Shown here piece by piece: positions 28,038-36,950 of a DNA stretch of 64,000 bases (position 1 is the first letter of the stretch; each line of letters opens with the position of its first letter). Made by a program: the position numbers and the translations under genes. Below the pieces are notes generated by a model. It had not been told where the DNA came from. It saw only the letters and a list, made by a program, of their open reading frames with translations, and searched no databases. Source of the DNA: Streptomyces clavifer (GTDB taxonomy: Bacteria; Actinomycetota; Actinomycetes; Streptomycetales; Streptomycetaceae); the NCBI GenBank assembly GCA_014651175.1, contig BMWJ01000002.1, positions 372,001 through 436,000 on the forward strand, given 5' to 3'.

Positions 28038-28098
28038 GAGCACCGGGGTCCGGGCCGCGACCGGACCCCGGTGCTCGGCAGCGACTGCCGCCGAGCAC
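28038..28098. promoter_or_regulatory. two mutually exclusive hairpins between ggt and the Lrp-type regulator
   Basis: The first hairpin has 16-bp perfect arms, GAGCACCGGGGTCCGG (28038-28053) and its complement (28061-28076), loop 7 nt. The second pairs GTGCTCGGC (28071-28079) with GCCGAGCAC (28090-28098), loop 10 nt. They share 28071-28076, so only one can form at a time. They lie 107-167 nt before the ggt start, in its probable leader. The remainder of the 367-bp gap holds the divergent promoters. Confidence 0.5.
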
Positions 28099-28262
28099 CG
28101 TGCCCATGGACGCCGGATGAACTTTTTCGGACACCACGTGGCGTAATCCGTCACCTTTCAGCCACGTACGGATGCCGGGCCGAGCTGCGTTCTTTACCCC
28201 TCCGTAACGCTGCGGCTGCGGGATGGCATGGCGTTGACCAGCGATGATGCAGGATTCCTTCA

Positions 28263-28291
28263 TTGACGGTGGTCAGGGTGCTCGTTACCGT
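28263..28291 (+). promoter_or_regulatory. promoter of the Lrp-type regulator (leaderless)
   Basis: TTGACG (28263-28268), a 17-bp spacer and TACCGT (28286-28291) form a good vegetative-type promoter. The predicted start of transcription (about 28298) coincides with the ATG at 28299, so the mRNA should be leaderless. A TTG start codon at 28263 would use the -35 box as coding sequence and is less likely. Confidence 0.65.
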
Positions 28292-28298
28292 CGGCACC

Positions 28299-29306
28299 AT
28301 GAATCACCGAGCCCCCACAGGCATCATCGACGAGCTGGACCAGCGCATCATCGCCGCGCTCCAGCTCAACGGTCGTGCCCCGTGGAGCACGGTGGCGCGC
28401 TGGGTGGACGCCAGTGAGACGACCGCTCAGCGGCGTTACCGCGCGCTGCGCGAGCGGGGCCTGCTGAGGGTCGTCGGCACCATGGAACTGGACCGGACGC
28501 GGGAGGGATCCTCCACGCTCGTCCGGGTGCAGGCCAGGCCGGGCCGGGGTCTGGCCGTCGCCGACCGGCTCACCGAGAGTCCGGACGTCCGTTTCGTGGC
28601 CGTGGTCACCGGCGCCGCCGACCTGATCGTCGACTTCGTCGCCCGCGACAACGAGGAGATGATGCGGATGCTCTTCACCGACCTGCCCGCGGCCGACCTC
28701 ATCACCAGCACCGAGGCCGTACCGGTCATCCGCGCCTTCACCTCGGCGTCGATGTGGGACACCGGGCTCCTGCCCGTGGAGGCGGCGGCCGACCTGAGGC
28801 CCGATTCCCTCGCGTCGTCCTGCGACCGGGCCGACTGGGACGTGACGCCACAAGCGCTCACCCCTCTGGAGCACGACCTCGTCGCCGCGCTCAAGGAGGA
28901 CGGCCGTACCCAGGTCAGTGCGCTGGCCCGGCAGCTCGGCCACACCGAGTCCGGCGTCGCGCGGGCCATGGAGCGGCTCATCTCCCGCGGCGTACTGCAG
29001 TTCCGCACCCTGGTCGATCCGTCGCTGCTCGGATACGACGCGGAGTTCATGGTCTGGCTCTCGATCGAGCCCGACCGGCTCGACGCGGCGGGCCGGCAGC
29101 TCGCGCGGCATCCGGCGACCAAGTTCCTCGGTGCGGCCACCGGTCGGTTCAACCTCGTCGGGCACATGGTGTTGCCCCGCCGTACCGACCTCTTCCCCTA
29201 CACCAGCGACGTCATCGGCAGGCTGCCCGGCCTGATCGCCTCCGACGTGACCCTGCATCTCGTCACCATGAAGTACTCCTGGCACCGGATGGTCCGTCCC
29301 GTCTGA
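28299..29306 (+). CDS. Lrp/AsnC-family regulator with duplicated domains
   Basis: The 335-residue protein contains two Lrp/AsnC units in tandem. The first winged HTH (residues about 10-65, LDQRIIAALQLNGRAPWSTV) is followed by an effector (RAM-like) domain; a second HTH (LTPLEHDLVAALKEDGRTQV) starts near residue 187, followed by a second sensor region. Such double-AsnC proteins are common in actinomycetes and usually regulate an adjacent amino-acid or amide catabolic operon. Here the co-directional genes 29392-34722 are the likely targets. Translation probably starts from a leaderless transcript. Confidence 0.9.
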   Translation: MNHRAPTGIIDELDQRIIAALQLNGRAPWSTVARWVDASETTAQRRYRALRERGLLRVVGTMELDRTREGSSTLVRVQARPGRGLAVADRLTESPDVRFVAVVTGAADLIVDFVARDNEEMMRMLFTDLPAADLITSTEAVPVIRAFTSASMWDTGLLPVEAAADLRPDSLASSCDRADWDVTPQALTPLEHDLVAALKEDGRTQVSALARQLGHTESGVARAMERLISRGVLQFRTLVDPSLLGYDAEFMVWLSIEPDRLDAAGRQLARHPATKFLGAATGRFNLVGHMVLPRRTDLFPYTSDVIGRLPGLIASDVTLHLVTMKYSWHRMVRPV

Positions 29307-29391
29307 GCGCGCTCCGGCCGCCGCGACGCGCGGGCTCGTGCCGTCGCACGCCCTCTTCCTCCCTTCCTTCCCCGACCCTCGTGGAGTCACC

Positions 29392-30348
29392 ATGCACACA
29401 GACGACTCCGGCCTGCCCGCAGAGAGCTGGCGCTGGACCGAAAAGACCTGGCGCGGCCACGTGGACGCCGTACGTGCCGGACGGCGGCTGGTCCCCGGCC
29501 GCTGGCCCGGCGGCGCACGGGTCGCGGTCGCCCTGTCCTTCGACTCCGATCACGAGACGATCCCGTTGCGCGACGGCGAGACCAGTCCCGGCCGGCTCGC
29601 CCAGGGCGAGTACGGGGCACGCGTCGGCGCGGCGCGGATCCTGGACCTGCTCGCCCGTCACCGTGTCCCCGCGACGTTCTTCATGCCGGCGGTCTCCGCC
29701 CTGCTCCACCCGGAGGAGGCGCGGGCGTACACGCGTGACGGTCACGAACTGGCGGTCCACGGCTGGATCCACGAGCGGAACACGCTGCTGGGCCGGGACG
29801 ACGAGAGGGAGCTGACGGCCCGCGCCCTCGACACCCTGGAGACCGTGACCGGGCGGCGGCCGGTGGGCATCCGCACACCGTCCTGGGACTTCTCGGACTC
29901 CACGCTCGACATCATGCTCGAACTCGGCTTCGCCTACGACTCCTCGCTCATGGCCGACGACGAGCCGTACGAGATCGTCGCCCAGGGCAGTCCCACCGGC
30001 CTGGTCGAGATCCCCGTGGACTGGATCCGGGACGACGCCCCCTACTTCACCATGGACCGCTACGGCTCCGTCCGGCCGCACAGCCGCCCGCGCGACGTCC
30101 GGGAGATCTGGGCCGACGAGTTCGACGCCGCCCGCCGCGACGGCGGCGTCTTCCAGCTCACCCTGCACCCGCACGTCATCGGCCACCGCTCACGTCTGGT
30201 GGCACTGCGCGAACTCCTCGACCACATCACCGCCCACTCCGATGTCTGGTTCGCCACCCACGCACAGCTCGCCGATGCGGCCCGCGCGGTGCTGACCGAC
30301 CCGACGACCTCCCGTTCCGTCCCCGACGCCCCGGAGCACACGCCATGA
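29392..30348 (+). CDS. polysaccharide-deacetylase-fold amidohydrolase (PuuE/imidase-like)
   Basis: The 318-residue protein belongs to the NodB/carbohydrate esterase 4 superfamily (PF01522). It has the metal-binding SFDSDHE block (motif 1), VHGWIHERNTLLG (the H-x-x-x-H type motif 2) and GIRTPSWDFSDSTLDI. No signal peptide is present, so it is cytoplasmic. Homologues of this type act on small cyclic amides, for example metal-independent allantoinase PuuE or cyclic imidases, rather than on polysaccharide. It is first of an operon with a transporter and other catabolic enzymes, so a small imported amide or imide is the likely substrate. The stop overlaps the next start as ATGA. Confidence 0.85.
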   Translation: MHTDDSGLPAESWRWTEKTWRGHVDAVRAGRRLVPGRWPGGARVAVALSFDSDHETIPLRDGETSPGRLAQGEYGARVGAARILDLLARHRVPATFFMPAVSALLHPEEARAYTRDGHELAVHGWIHERNTLLGRDDERELTARALDTLETVTGRRPVGIRTPSWDFSDSTLDIMLELGFAYDSSLMADDEPYEIVAQGSPTGLVEIPVDWIRDDAPYFTMDRYGSVRPHSRPRDVREIWADEFDAARRDGGVFQLTLHPHVIGHRSRLVALRELLDHITAHSDVWFATHAQLADAARAVLTDPTTSRSVPDAPEHTP

Positions 30349-31673
30349 ACACAGGATCCGCCGCACCCGCCGGTCCGCTGTCCCAGGACGGCGGCTCCCC
30401 CGCCCCCGGCAGACTGAACCGCACCCAGCGCAAGGCCATCGTCGCCGGGACCATCGGCAACACCGTCGAGTGGGTCGACTGGGCCCTGTACTCCATCTTC
30501 GCCAAGGTCATCGCCGACGAGTTCTTCCCGAAGGGCAACGGCGCGGTGGCTCTGCTGTCCACGCTCGCCGTGTTCGCCGTCGGCTTCGTGATGCGTCCGG
30601 TGGGCGCCGCCGTTCTCGGCGCGTACGCCGACCGCCACGGCCGCAAGAAGGGCATGACCCTCACCGTCGCCCTGATGGCGGGTGCCGGATTCGTCATCGC
30701 GATCACCCCGAACTACGAGACCATCGGCGTCTTCTCGCCCCTCCTCCTGCTCGTCGCCCGGCTCGTGCAGGGCTTCTCGGCAGGCGGCGAGTTCGGTTCC
30801 TCCTCCGCCTTCCTCGTGGAATCGGCCGCCCGCGGCAGGCGCGCGTTCGCCGGCTCCTGGCAGCAGGTGTCAGTGGCGGGCGGCGTCCTCATCGCCTCAC
30901 TCCTGGGCACCCTCACCACCTCGGTGCTGAGCGACGACGCCGTGCACGCGTGGGGATGGCGTGCCGCCTTCGTCTTCGGCGCCCTCCTCGGCCTGGTCGG
31001 TCTCTGGCTGCGGGTCTCCGTGGAGGACACCGAGGCCTTCACCGAGGCCAAGGGCTCGGGCCGGACCCGTACCAACCCCGTCAAGGCCATGTTCGTCGAG
31101 CATCCCGCGGCGACGCTGCGCGTCGTCGGCATAACGATCGCGGGCACCCTGACCTACTACATCTGGGTCAACTACCTCCCCACCTACGCGAATCTGACCA
31201 CCGGCATCCCCCTGAAGACCGCCCTGCTGTCGCAGACGCTCTGCCTGGTCGTCTTCGTCGTCGCGCTGCCCTTCGTGGGGCTGCTCTCGGACCGGATCGG
31301 CCGCAAACCGACCATGGCGGCCTTCGCCGGCGGGTTCGTCGTCCTGGCCTGGCCGTTGCTGCACCTGCTCGACGGCAGCTTCCTCAGTCTGTTCCTGGTC
31401 CAGCTCACCGGCATGCTGCTGATCCTCGGATACTCCGCCAACTGCGCCGTCATCATGGCCGAGCAGTTCCCGGCCGAGGTCCGCGCCACCGGAATCGCCC
31501 TGCCCTACGCCCTGGCGGTCGCGGTCTTCGGCGGGACGGCGCCCTACCTCACCACCTGGATGCACGAGAGCGGCCACAGCGACCTGCTGTGGATCTACGT
31601 CTCCGCCGCGGCCCTGGTCTCCCTCGTCGTCTACCTCACGATGCCGGAGACCAAGGACAAGGAGTTCTCCTGA
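30345..31673 (+). CDS. MFS transporter, metabolite:H+ symporter (MHS) type
   Basis: The 442-residue membrane protein has 12 predicted helices and MHS/ShiA-type features: TIGNTVEWVDWALYSIF in helix 1, PVGAAVLGAYADRHGRKKGM (the MFS loop motif) and LVQGFSAGGEFGSSSAFLVE in helix 4-5. The second copy of the loop motif, LLSDRIGRKPTM, is in the C-terminal half. Family members import organic acids, betaine, shikimate or similar anions. In this operon it probably imports the amide or acid degraded by its neighbours. It overlaps the SDR gene (TGATG). Confidence 0.92.
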   Translation: MNTGSAAPAGPLSQDGGSPAPGRLNRTQRKAIVAGTIGNTVEWVDWALYSIFAKVIADEFFPKGNGAVALLSTLAVFAVGFVMRPVGAAVLGAYADRHGRKKGMTLTVALMAGAGFVIAITPNYETIGVFSPLLLLVARLVQGFSAGGEFGSSSAFLVESAARGRRAFAGSWQQVSVAGGVLIASLLGTLTTSVLSDDAVHAWGWRAAFVFGALLGLVGLWLRVSVEDTEAFTEAKGSGRTRTNPVKAMFVEHPAATLRVVGITIAGTLTYYIWVNYLPTYANLTTGIPLKTALLSQTLCLVVFVVALPFVGLLSDRIGRKPTMAAFAGGFVVLAWPLLHLLDGSFLSLFLVQLTGMLLILGYSANCAVIMAEQFPAEVRATGIALPYALAVAVFGGTAPYLTTWMHESGHSDLLWIYVSAAALVSLVVYLTMPETKDKEFS

Positions 31674-32494
31674 TGACGACACACGTGATCGTCACCGGCG
31701 CGGCAGGCGGCATCGGCGGAGCGATCGCCGAGGAGTTCGCCGCTCGGGGCGCGCTGCTCACCCTCACGGACCGCGCCCCCGAGGCCCTCGAGCGTGCGGC
31801 GGCACGGCTGGGCCGTGACACGGCGGCGTACCCCGCGGACCTGACGGACCCGGACGCCCCCGCCGTGCTGGTCGAGAGGGCCTGGGCCGAGCGCGGCCCC
31901 GTCGACGTCCTGGTCAACGCGGCCGGTGTCTACCCGTCCCTGGACATGGCGGACGTCGACGCCCACGCCTGGGACCGGCTGTTCGCCGTCAACCTGCGGG
32001 CCCCCGTCCTCGCCACCGCCGCGTTCGCCCGGCTCGCCGTGGGAGCCGGGCGGCCCGGCGCGGTCGTCAACATCTCCTCCGGTTCGGCGCTCCGCTCCCG
32101 GCCCGGCGGCGGCCCCTACGCGAGTTCCAAGGCCGCCCTGGAGATGGCCACCCGCGCCGCCGCCCTGGAACTGGGCCGGCACGGCATCCGGGTGAACGCC
32201 GTCAGCCCCGGCTTCGTCCAGGTCGCCAGCGCGTGCAACCCCGTGTCCGCCGAGTACGCCGGGGCCATCGGCGCCAATCCGCTGGGCCGCCCCGGCAGGC
32301 CGCAGGACATCGCCCGTGCCGTCTGCTGGATCACGGGCCGGGACGCCTCCTGGATCACCGGGGAGGTGCTGCGCGTGGACGGCGGCTCCAGTACGGGCGT
32401 ACTGGACCTGCCCCGCATCTGGCAGCCCGGCGACACCCCCGCGACCGCGCCGCCCACGACACCGGACGCCCCGACGGAAGGACCCACCCCATGA
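31673..32494 (+). CDS. short-chain dehydrogenase/reductase
   Basis: The 273-residue classical SDR (PF13561) has the nucleotide motif TGAAGGIGGAIAEEF (T-G-x3-G-x-G), VLVNAAGVYP (N-A-A-G), catalytic Ser in NISSGSAL and Y-x-x-x-K in YASSKAAL. Lacking clear NADP basic residues after strand 2 (LTDRAPEAL has Asp), NAD preference is likely. It would oxidise or reduce a hydroxy or keto intermediate in the pathway. The C-terminal 35 residues are Pro/Thr-rich. Its stop overlaps the start of the fusion gene (ATGA). Confidence 0.88.
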   Translation: MTTHVIVTGAAGGIGGAIAEEFAARGALLTLTDRAPEALERAAARLGRDTAAYPADLTDPDAPAVLVERAWAERGPVDVLVNAAGVYPSLDMADVDAHAWDRLFAVNLRAPVLATAAFARLAVGAGRPGAVVNISSGSALRSRPGGGPYASSKAALEMATRAAALELGRHGIRVNAVSPGFVQVASACNPVSAEYAGAIGANPLGRPGRPQDIARAVCWITGRDASWITGEVLRVDGGSSTGVLDLPRIWQPGDTPATAPPTTPDAPTEGPTP

Positions 32495-34722
32495 CCGACC
32501 CCTCCCCGCAGGACCCGTCCCCGCAGCGGGCCGCCTACACCGTCGTCGGCGGAGGCGCGATCGGCGGCACGCTCGCCTTCGCCCTCGCGCGGGCCGGCCA
32601 CCCCGTCACCGTCGTCGACACCGACCCGGCCCATGTGGCGGCGATCCGCACAGCCGGACTCGTCGTCCAGCACGGCGACACCCGCACCGGTGTACCGGTC
32701 GCCGCGGCCACCCCGGACGAGTTCGACGGAACCCTCGGACGGGTTCTGCTGGCCGTGAAGGCCCACGCCACGGAGACCGCGATCGCGTGGATCGCGCCCC
32801 GCCTGGCACCGGACGGCTGCGTGGTCTCCCTCCAGAACGGCTTCAACGAGGACCTCATCGCCCGGCACGTGGGCGCCGAGCGCACCGTCGCCGCGTTCGT
32901 CAACATCTTCGCCGACGTCATCGAACCGGGCGTCATCCTGGACGGCGGAGCCGGCGCCCTCGTCGTCGGCGAGCCGGACGGCGCCCCGGTCAGTGCCCGC
33001 GTCCGCTCCCTCGTGTCCGACCTGCGCAGCTGGGGCCCGGCGGTGGCCAGCGACAACGTCGAAGGCTATCTGTGGGCCAAGGCCGGCTTCGGCGCCATGC
33101 TCGCGGCGACCGCTCTCGCCGACGCGCCCATGGCCGACCTCATCGACCGGCACCGAACCGCCATGGCGGGGCTGACCGGTGAGGTCTTCGCCGTGTCCGA
33201 CCGCCTCGGCGTCACCCTGGAGGCGTTCGACGCCTTCGACCCCCGCCCCCTGCGGCCGGGGGCGGATCCGGTGGAGCGCGAAGCCGCCTTCGACCGCCTG
33301 ACGTCGTGGCTGCGCACGCAGACGAAGGACCGCAGCGGCATCTGGCGCGACCTCGCCGTACGCCGCCGGCCCGTCGAGGCCACCACGCACTACACCGGCG
33401 TCTTCGGCCACGCCGCCCGCGAGGGACTGCCCACCACGCTGCTGCGCACCGTCATGGACGGCCTGCTCGAACTGGAGGGCGCGCCCGACCGGATGTCGGA
33501 GGCGCGGCTGGAGGAGCTGGACCGCCTGGCCGAGCCCGTGATACCCGGCCGCCTGCCGGGGGCGGAACAGGCCGAGGCGGTACGGGGGTGGCTCGACGGG
33601 CATCGCGAGGAGATGGTCGCCGACCTCGCCGCGTACACGTCCCGGGGCAGCGCCGGCGACGACCCCGCCGAGCTCGACGCCTGCCTCGGCTGGCTGCGCG
33701 GCTGGCTCGACCGGCGCCTGGGCGCACCGGACGCCGAGGAGATCCTCCCGCGCGCGGACGTCGGGGACATCCTCGTCCGCCGCTACCCGGCCCGTGACGC
33801 GACCTCCGAGGACACCCGGCCGGTCCTGCTCCTCGGCCACTACGACACCGTCTGGCCGACCGGCACCCTGGACGACTGGCCCTTCCTGCGGGAGGGCGAC
33901 CACATCAGCGGGCCGGGCGTCTTCGACATGAAGGCGGGCCTGGTACAGGCGGTCTGGGCGCTGCGCGCGCTCGACGCGCTGGGCCTGCCCCGGCCGGCCT
34001 GCACCCTGTTGCTGAACGGCGACGAGGAGACCGGCAGCCTCGGCTCCCACAAGGCCGTCGTCGAGGAAGCCCGCGGCAGCCGCCTCGCCCTGGTCTTCGA
34101 GGCGGCCGCCGACGGCGCGATCAAGACCGCCCGCAAGGGCGTGGGGCTGTTCACGGTCACGGTCACCGGAAAGGAGGCCCATGCCGGTCTCGATCCGGCC
34201 GCCGGGGCGAGCGCGGTGGAGGAACTGGCCCACCAGATCCTGCGCCTGGCCCGGCTGCGCGACGTCGAGGCCGGCACTTCGCTCAACGTGGGCGTGGTGG
34301 AGGGCGGCACCCGCAGCAATGTCACCGCGGGACGAGCCGTCGGCCGCATCGACGTGCGCGTCGCCTCCGCGGCCGAGCAGGAGCGCGTCACGGAGGCCCT
34401 CGCCGCACTGCGCCCGGTGGACCCCCGGACGCGCGTGGAGATCGGCGGGGACTGGAACCGCCCCGTCTTCGAACGCACCGAACAGGTCGCAGCGTACGCC
34501 GAACTGGCGATCAGGTGCGCGGCGTTGCTCGGGGAGGACCTGCGCGAGACGTCCGTGGGAGGGGCCAGCGACGGGAATTTCGTGGTGGCAGCGGGGACAC
34601 CGGTCCTGGACGGCATCGGTGCGGTCGGCTCGGGTGCTCACGCCCGTTCGGAGAACACCTCGGTCTCCGGCATGGTCGCACGCTCCGCACTGGCCGCCAC
34701 GGTGCTGCTCGCGCTGGCCTGA
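32491..34722 (+). CDS. fusion: ketopantoate-reductase-like dehydrogenase + M20 metallohydrolase
   Basis: This 743-residue protein joins two enzymes normally encoded separately. Residues about 14-345 form an ApbA/PanE-type dehydrogenase (PF02558/PF08546): VVGGGAIGGTLAFALARAG, VVSLQNGFNED and KAGFGAMLAATALAD. Residues about 365-743 form an M20 (ArgE/DapE/CPG2-like) di-zinc hydrolase: GHYDTVWPTGTL (His450, Asp452), GVFDMKAG (Asp479), NGDEETGS (Glu512/513), GGASDGNF and GAHARSENT (His717). All metal ligands are present. The joining stretch, with LEELDRLAEPVIPG, has no stop or obvious internal ribosome site. Probably oxidoreduction plus amide hydrolysis in one catabolic route. Translationally coupled upstream (ATGA). 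Confidence 0.85.
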   Translation: MTDPSPQDPSPQRAAYTVVGGGAIGGTLAFALARAGHPVTVVDTDPAHVAAIRTAGLVVQHGDTRTGVPVAAATPDEFDGTLGRVLLAVKAHATETAIAWIAPRLAPDGCVVSLQNGFNEDLIARHVGAERTVAAFVNIFADVIEPGVILDGGAGALVVGEPDGAPVSARVRSLVSDLRSWGPAVASDNVEGYLWAKAGFGAMLAATALADAPMADLIDRHRTAMAGLTGEVFAVSDRLGVTLEAFDAFDPRPLRPGADPVEREAAFDRLTSWLRTQTKDRSGIWRDLAVRRRPVEATTHYTGVFGHAAREGLPTTLLRTVMDGLLELEGAPDRMSEARLEELDRLAEPVIPGRLPGAEQAEAVRGWLDGHREEMVADLAAYTSRGSAGDDPAELDACLGWLRGWLDRRLGAPDAEEILPRADVGDILVRRYPARDATSEDTRPVLLLGHYDTVWPTGTLDDWPFLREGDHISGPGVFDMKAGLVQAVWALRALDALGLPRPACTLLLNGDEETGSLGSHKAVVEEARGSRLALVFEAAADGAIKTARKGVGLFTVTVTGKEAHAGLDPAAGASAVEELAHQILRLARLRDVEAGTSLNVGVVEGGTRSNVTAGRAVGRIDVRVASAAEQERVTEALAALRPVDPRTRVEIGGDWNRPVFERTEQVAAYAELAIRCAALLGEDLRETSVGGASDGNFVVAAGTPVLDGIGAVGSGAHARSENTSVSGMVARSALAATVLLALA

Positions 34723-34928
34723 TGACCCGGGCCCCGGCCCGGCTCTCCCGGACGAGCCACTTGCCCGCCGGTGACGGACGGGGCTTCGCCGCGGCGGACC
34801 GGACCGCACGACGCGGACCGTCCGCCGCTCCGGCGCCCGCCGGGTGGTGCTGCGCGGCCGGCCCCGGCCGGTGACGCCGCCCGGGCCGGATCGCCGGGAC
34901 CGGCTCGGCCACGGCACGGGAGGACCGC

Positions 34929-34934
34929 TACTAT
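34929..34934 (+). promoter_or_regulatory. probable -10 box of a leaderless gene
   Basis: TACTAT ends 8 nt before the ATG at 34943, so transcription would begin at or just before the start codon. No convincing -35 box is visible. Confidence 0.45.
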
Positions 34935-34942
34935 GCCCGGCC

Positions 34943-35689
34943 ATGACTGACGACGTGCGCAACATCGTGCTGGGTGTCATAGCTGCCGGAATCAGCGCCT
35001 CGCTGGGCTGGCTCACCCGCAGCCATCTGTGGCGGCGCAGACTCCGCCGCAAGCAAGCCTTCCTCGGTCTGCCCGGGAACTCGGAGTGCCTGCTCGTCGT
35101 CAACCGCGACCCGGGGACGGACGGTGCGGTCCACCGCAACGACGTCTTCGCCCTGCTCGAACTCTCCGCGCTCGTCAAGGACTGCTCCGCGCACGCGCAG
35201 ATCGTCTCCCACGACGGCGCCCGGCAGGGCTTCGGTGAGCGTACGGAGTTCTGCGTCGGCGGGCCGGGGTCCAACCGGCGCATGGCCGCCCACCTGCAGT
35301 CCCTGCTGCCCGGCGTGAAGATCAACGTGGATCCGGAGCCCGGCCCGGACCGTTCCGCCTTCCAGGTGGGCTCGGAGCGCTACCGGCTGGAGGCGGGCAG
35401 CGCCGAGTACGTGCTGCTGGCCCGGCTGACGGGCGGCCAGGACGCCCGCCCCGTGTTCCTCTTCTGCGGGCAGCGGGCCATCACCAACCAGGCGGCCTCG
35501 CGCTATCTCGCCCGCCATCACGAGAGGCTGATGCGGAAGTACCGCAACAGCTCGTTCGTCCTGCTGCTGAAGGTGGTCAACTCCCAGGCGTATGGGCCGG
35601 ATGTGGTGGAGCTGGTCGGCGATGTGACGCGCACCGCACAGGCGCCGCTGCCCACCCCCGTGCCCACGTCCCACCGGGCGGCCGGCTGA
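34943..35689 (+). CDS. membrane-anchored protein of unknown function
   Basis: The 248-residue protein has one N-terminal membrane segment (NIVLGVIAAGISASLGWL, about residues 6-23) followed by basic residues (RRRLRRKQ), giving an N-out anchor with a cytoplasmic domain of about 215 residues. That domain contains ECLLVVNRDPGTDGAVHRND, FALLELSALVKDCSAHAQIV and VFLFCGQRAITNQAASRYLA, the last resembling nucleotide-handling or SLOG-like sequences. I recall similar Streptomyces proteins of unknown function. A -10 box (TACTAT) suggests a leaderless transcript. It is separate from the upstream catabolic operon (220-bp gap). Confidence 0.7.
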   Translation: MTDDVRNIVLGVIAAGISASLGWLTRSHLWRRRLRRKQAFLGLPGNSECLLVVNRDPGTDGAVHRNDVFALLELSALVKDCSAHAQIVSHDGARQGFGERTEFCVGGPGSNRRMAAHLQSLLPGVKINVDPEPGPDRSAFQVGSERYRLEAGSAEYVLLARLTGGQDARPVFLFCGQRAITNQAASRYLARHHERLMRKYRNSSFVLLLKVVNSQAYGPDVVELVGDVTRTAQAPLPTPVPTSHRAAG

Positions 35690-35768
35690 GGCGGGAGACG
35701 GGGGCGCGCCCGGTCCGGTCCCGTTTACGGCGTCGTCGTACCGCGGGAGCGGCCGCCGGAACCAAGGA

Positions 35769-35810
35769 GGGCGGCCCCACGTCGCGTGCCTTTGCGACGT
35801 GGGGCCGCCC
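35769..35810. terminator. strong bidirectional terminator
   Basis: A perfect 17-bp stem, GGGCGGCCCCACGTCGC (35769-35785) with its complement at 35794-35810 and loop GTGCCTTT, lies between convergent genes. The remaining sequence to 36080 shows no gene or other structure that I can support. Confidence 0.8.
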
Positions 35811-36080
35811 GGCCTCGGCAGACTCGTCGGCAACGCCCCCTATACGTTCGACGGGCGGACACCGGGGCCGGCCGTCATCCGTCGGCCTGAGGCGTACTCC
35901 ACCGCCCACGGCGTCCGGCCGGTCATCGGCTCACCCTGGTGACCGACAGGCCGGCCACCTCTGCATCGGGCACTCTCCGACCGGCGCACAGCTGACCTTC
36001 CCCTTGCGCGGAACGGATCCGGGCCATGGCCCGTACCGCTGAGCGAGAAGTGATCACCGACTGCTGCCGGACGGTCTCGG

Positions 36081-36950
36081 CTACTGCCTGCCCGGCAGCA
36101 CCGTTCCTGGTTGGGCGGGGGCGACGCCCACCGCCTCCGTCTTCGGGTTGCGCCGCTGCCGCCTGGCCATCCAGGTCGCGAACCACGAGAGCAGCATGCA
36201 CATCCCGATGTAGATGGGTGAGATCACCATGACGACGGGGATGAACGGCAGGTCGTAGTCGAGGTTCGACGCGATGAGCTTGCCCGCGTGGAGGAATTCC
36301 TCGTAGGTGATCAGGTAGCCCAGCGACGTGTCCTTGAGGGCCACCACCAGCTGGCTGATGATGGTGGGCAGCATCGCGCGGACGGCCTGCGGGGCGAGGA
36401 CGTACGTCGTGACCTGCGTCTTGCGCATGCCCAGCGCGTACGCCGCCTCCCGCTGTCCCCGCTCCACGGAGACGATTCCGGTGCGGAAGACCTCCGCGAG
36501 CACGGAGCCGTTGTAGAGGGTGAGCCCGGCCACCAGGGCGGGCAGGGGCTGCACCTTGAGCGCGACGAAGATGAAGAAGATCATCACCAGCACGGGCATG
36601 GCCCTGAAGAACTCGACCAGCAGCGTCGCGAGCCAGCGCACCGGCCGGTGGGCGGAGAGCCGCCCGACGGCGAGCACGGCCCCGAGTGCGAGGGAGAGCA
36701 CCGCCGCGTACGCGAAGGCCTTCAGGGTGTTGCCCAGCCCGCGCAGCAGCAGTTCCTGGATGCCCTTGTAGGTGAAGGGGTTCCACTTCGCGGCGGTGAA
36801 CTGGTCCGTGTCGAAGAGCAGGTAGAGGATCCAGCCGAACAGGGCGAGGATCACGATCGTCGAGATGACGCCGTAGGTGAAGTGCCTCTTGCGGGTGACC
36901 GGCCCCGGAATGTCGTAGAGCGCGGTGGCGTGGGCGGTGGAGTGGGTCAT
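36081..36950 (-). CDS. gluD: glutamate ABC transporter permease GluD
   Basis: The 289-residue inner-membrane permease has five or six predicted helices and the amino-acid-permease signature EAAYALGMRKTQVTTYVLAPQA split around the EAA loop. AMPVLVMIFFIFVAL and TIISQLVVALKDTSLG are typical of the HisM/GluD family (PF00528). It pairs with GluC to form the channel of the glutamate importer. The ATG at 36950 overlaps the gluC stop (ATGA). A hydrophilic C-terminal tail (RRQRRNPKTEAV onward) is longer than in many relatives. Confidence 0.95.
   Translation of the reverse strand: MTHSTAHATALYDIPGPVTRKRHFTYGVISTIVILALFGWILYLLFDTDQFTAAKWNPFTYKGIQELLLRGLGNTLKAFAYAAVLSLALGAVLAVGRLSAHRPVRWLATLLVEFFRAMPVLVMIFFIFVALKVQPLPALVAGLTLYNGSVLAEVFRTGIVSVERGQREAAYALGMRKTQVTTYVLAPQAVRAMLPTIISQLVVALKDTSLGYLITYEEFLHAGKLIASNLDYDLPFIPVVMVISPIYIGMCMLLSWFATWMARRQRRNPKTEAVGVAPAQPGTVLPGRQ

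Noticed and set aside
28263-28298. TTG start giving 12 extra residues on the Lrp-type regulator
   Set aside because: TTGACG is a well-placed -35 box with a matching -10 box; no ribosome site precedes it, and family homology starts after the ATG at 28299.
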